Origin: Thermococcus nautili
Lineage (GTDB): Archaea; Methanobacteriota_B; Thermococci; Thermococcales; Thermococcaceae
Assembly: GCF_000585495.1 (NCBI RefSeq)
Contig: NZ_CP007264.1
Coordinates: forward strand, 1,550,001 to 1,614,000
DNA length: 64,000 bases
Reading direction: 5' to 3'
Shown here in pieces: positions 63,093-64,000 of the stretch. The position numbers and the translations under genes were made by a program. The notes below the pieces were generated by a model. The model saw only the letters and a list, made by a program, of their open reading frames with translations, had not been told where the DNA came from and did not search any database. Numbering within the stretch: the stretch's first letter is position 1; each line of letters opens with the position of its first letter.

Positions 63093-64000
63093 TGGACACT
63101 ACAGATGCGACGTCCTGTATAAGTCTGTTGCACTCTTCGGGTGTGCTGGCATTGCAACACGCTTTGGTATTTAAGATTGTTAGTAATGTGGCGGCAAGAG
63201 GCCATTTTTGCTCGTCAATCTGTTTGAGAATTTCTTTGGCCTCTTCAACGTTTAAATTTCCGCTAACTAATTCGAGTGCGACTTTCAATGCATAGATATC
63301 AGTGTATGGGTCCTTTGTCATCTTTATTATCCTCTCGATGGCATCATCGTAAAGTGAGACGTTGCCAAAATCGTGTTTCGTGGAGTAGTGGATGCATATT
63401 GACTTTACCATGCAATCTACGGCCTCTTGCTTCATTCCCAAATCCGCATAAGTTAAAGCTAAATTGTGGAGGATGAGACCCTTTTTCTCTGGTGTCTTTG
63501 CGTATTCTAATGCTTTTTTGAGCACTGGTAGGGCTTTTTCGGGACGATTAGTTTCGTAATAATGTGTTCCTAAGTTATTCAATGTTATTGCGTGGTGCTC
63601 TGGAACAATGCCGAGCTCTATGGCTTTCTTCTCAAGCTCAACGGCCAGTTGTAAGTATCTCTCGGCCTCTTCCGGACAATCTAGTCGTGGAAAGTAAATT
63701 AAAGAGACTGAAGTAGCGACACCGGCGGCTTTAATGTAATACTCGGCCGCTAGTTCTTGGGGGGTGGGCCTTTTTAGTGTGCCAAACATCTCCTCTAAAA
63801 GTCTCTCAAGCTTGTCGCTATGTTTGTTATTCCTCTTTCTCTTATAGTACTCAGCAATGCTGACGAGCAACTTTATGTAGCCATCGGCATAAACTAGCTT
63901 TTCTCGCTGCCAGGCTTCTTCGTATGACTTTTCAAGGTCCTTCAGAGAGTCTTCTGAGAATCCTTCCGCAAGGAATTCTTGAACTGTTATGCCTTCTGGC
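63067..64000 (-). CDS. Tetratricopeptide-repeat protein (partial, N-terminus outside window)
   Basis: At least 311 residues, reading in from the high-coordinate edge with no start in view; the frame continues upstream of the TTG at 63870 (AWQREKLVYADGYIKLLVSI). Helical repeats with the TPR spacing are visible (AITLNNLGTHYYETNRPEKA, GLILHNLALTYADLGMKQEA). Ends SIKTQTPRR. The sequence is more AT-rich than the replication genes beside it. It presumably mediates protein-protein contacts; partner unknown. Confidence 0.8.
   Translation of the reverse strand, partial: PEGITVQEFLAEGFSEDSLKDLEKSYEEAWQREKLVYADGYIKLLVSIAEYYKRKRNNKHSDKLERLLEEMFGTLKRPTPQELAAEYYIKAAGVATSVSLIYFPRLDCPEEAERYLQLAVELEKKAIELGIVPEHHAITLNNLGTHYYETNRPEKALPVLKKALEYAKTPEKKGLILHNLALTYADLGMKQEAVDCMVKSICIHYSTKHDFGNVSLYDDAIERIIKMTKDPYTDIYALKVALELVSGNLNVEEAKEILKQIDEQKWPLAATLLTILNTKACCNASTPEECNRLIQDVASVVSIKTQTPRR

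Overview
The window comes from a hyperthermophilic euryarchaeon of the order Thermococcales, most likely a Thermococcus. It carries Orc1/Cdc6, both subunits of archaeal DNA polymerase D, RadA, the NucS/EndoMS mismatch nuclease, an ADP-forming acyl-CoA synthetase subunit, archaeal-type MTA phosphorylase, an FKBP of the short archaeal type and a KlbA-type secretion ATPase with an intein. Starts are preceded by GGTG/GGAGG boxes or are apparently leaderless, behind archaeal TATA boxes. No rRNA or tRNA gene and no CRISPR array was recognised. Gene starts were re-chosen from ribosome binding sites and TATA positions, so they are often internal to the longest open frame.

Layout. 1-7280: a partial secreted protein, a PfkB kinase, a five-gene MoxR/DUF58/DUF4129 operon, small conserved proteins and an FKBP. 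7236-15350 (minus strand): an envelope secretion/pilus-like operon with a KlbA ATPase interrupted by a 522-residue intein, two GspF/TadC-like membrane proteins and two envelope proteins. 15422-21537: a TIGR04076-like protein, a circularly permuted GTPase, a THUMP tRNA methyltransferase, an orf-less hairpin-rich element with an IS605-like end, a FAH-family enzyme and trpS. 21540-22680: a small accessory patch with a RelE-type toxin-antitoxin pair and a decayed gene. 22684-34347: a transporter, hydrolases, an acyl-CoA synthetase alpha subunit, an ArsR-DUF211-ArsR regulatory cassette, Nnr, an AT-rich M61-like secreted protein with a degenerate zinc motif, a macro-domain protein and an amidohydrolase. 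34440-43067: one 2875-residue secreted protein combining beta-helix, DOMON-like and family-5 solute-binding modules. 43288-46581: mtnP, a PAC2 protein and a TnpB-only transposon.

46578-63092 is the replication/repair neighbourhood: nucS, radA, a K+ channel, the chromosome origin, cdc6, polB (DP1) and polC (DP2). The origin (about 53514-54080) has full-length origin recognition boxes (ORBs) in inverted orientation flanking an AT-rich unwinding region. ORB-like sequences also recur in the coding sequence of DP1, at both ends of the K+ channel gene, and singly in front of trpS and between mtnP and the PAC2 gene.

The most novel-looking system is at 47460-51221. radA and nucS, which I recall as adjacent in T. 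kodakarensis, are here separated by about 4 kb encoding a secreted protein with a hydrophobic C-terminal domain of 16 cysteines (halocin C8-like in architecture) and three paralogous polytopic membrane proteins. I read this as a candidate archaeocin with immunity or export genes; that function is inference.
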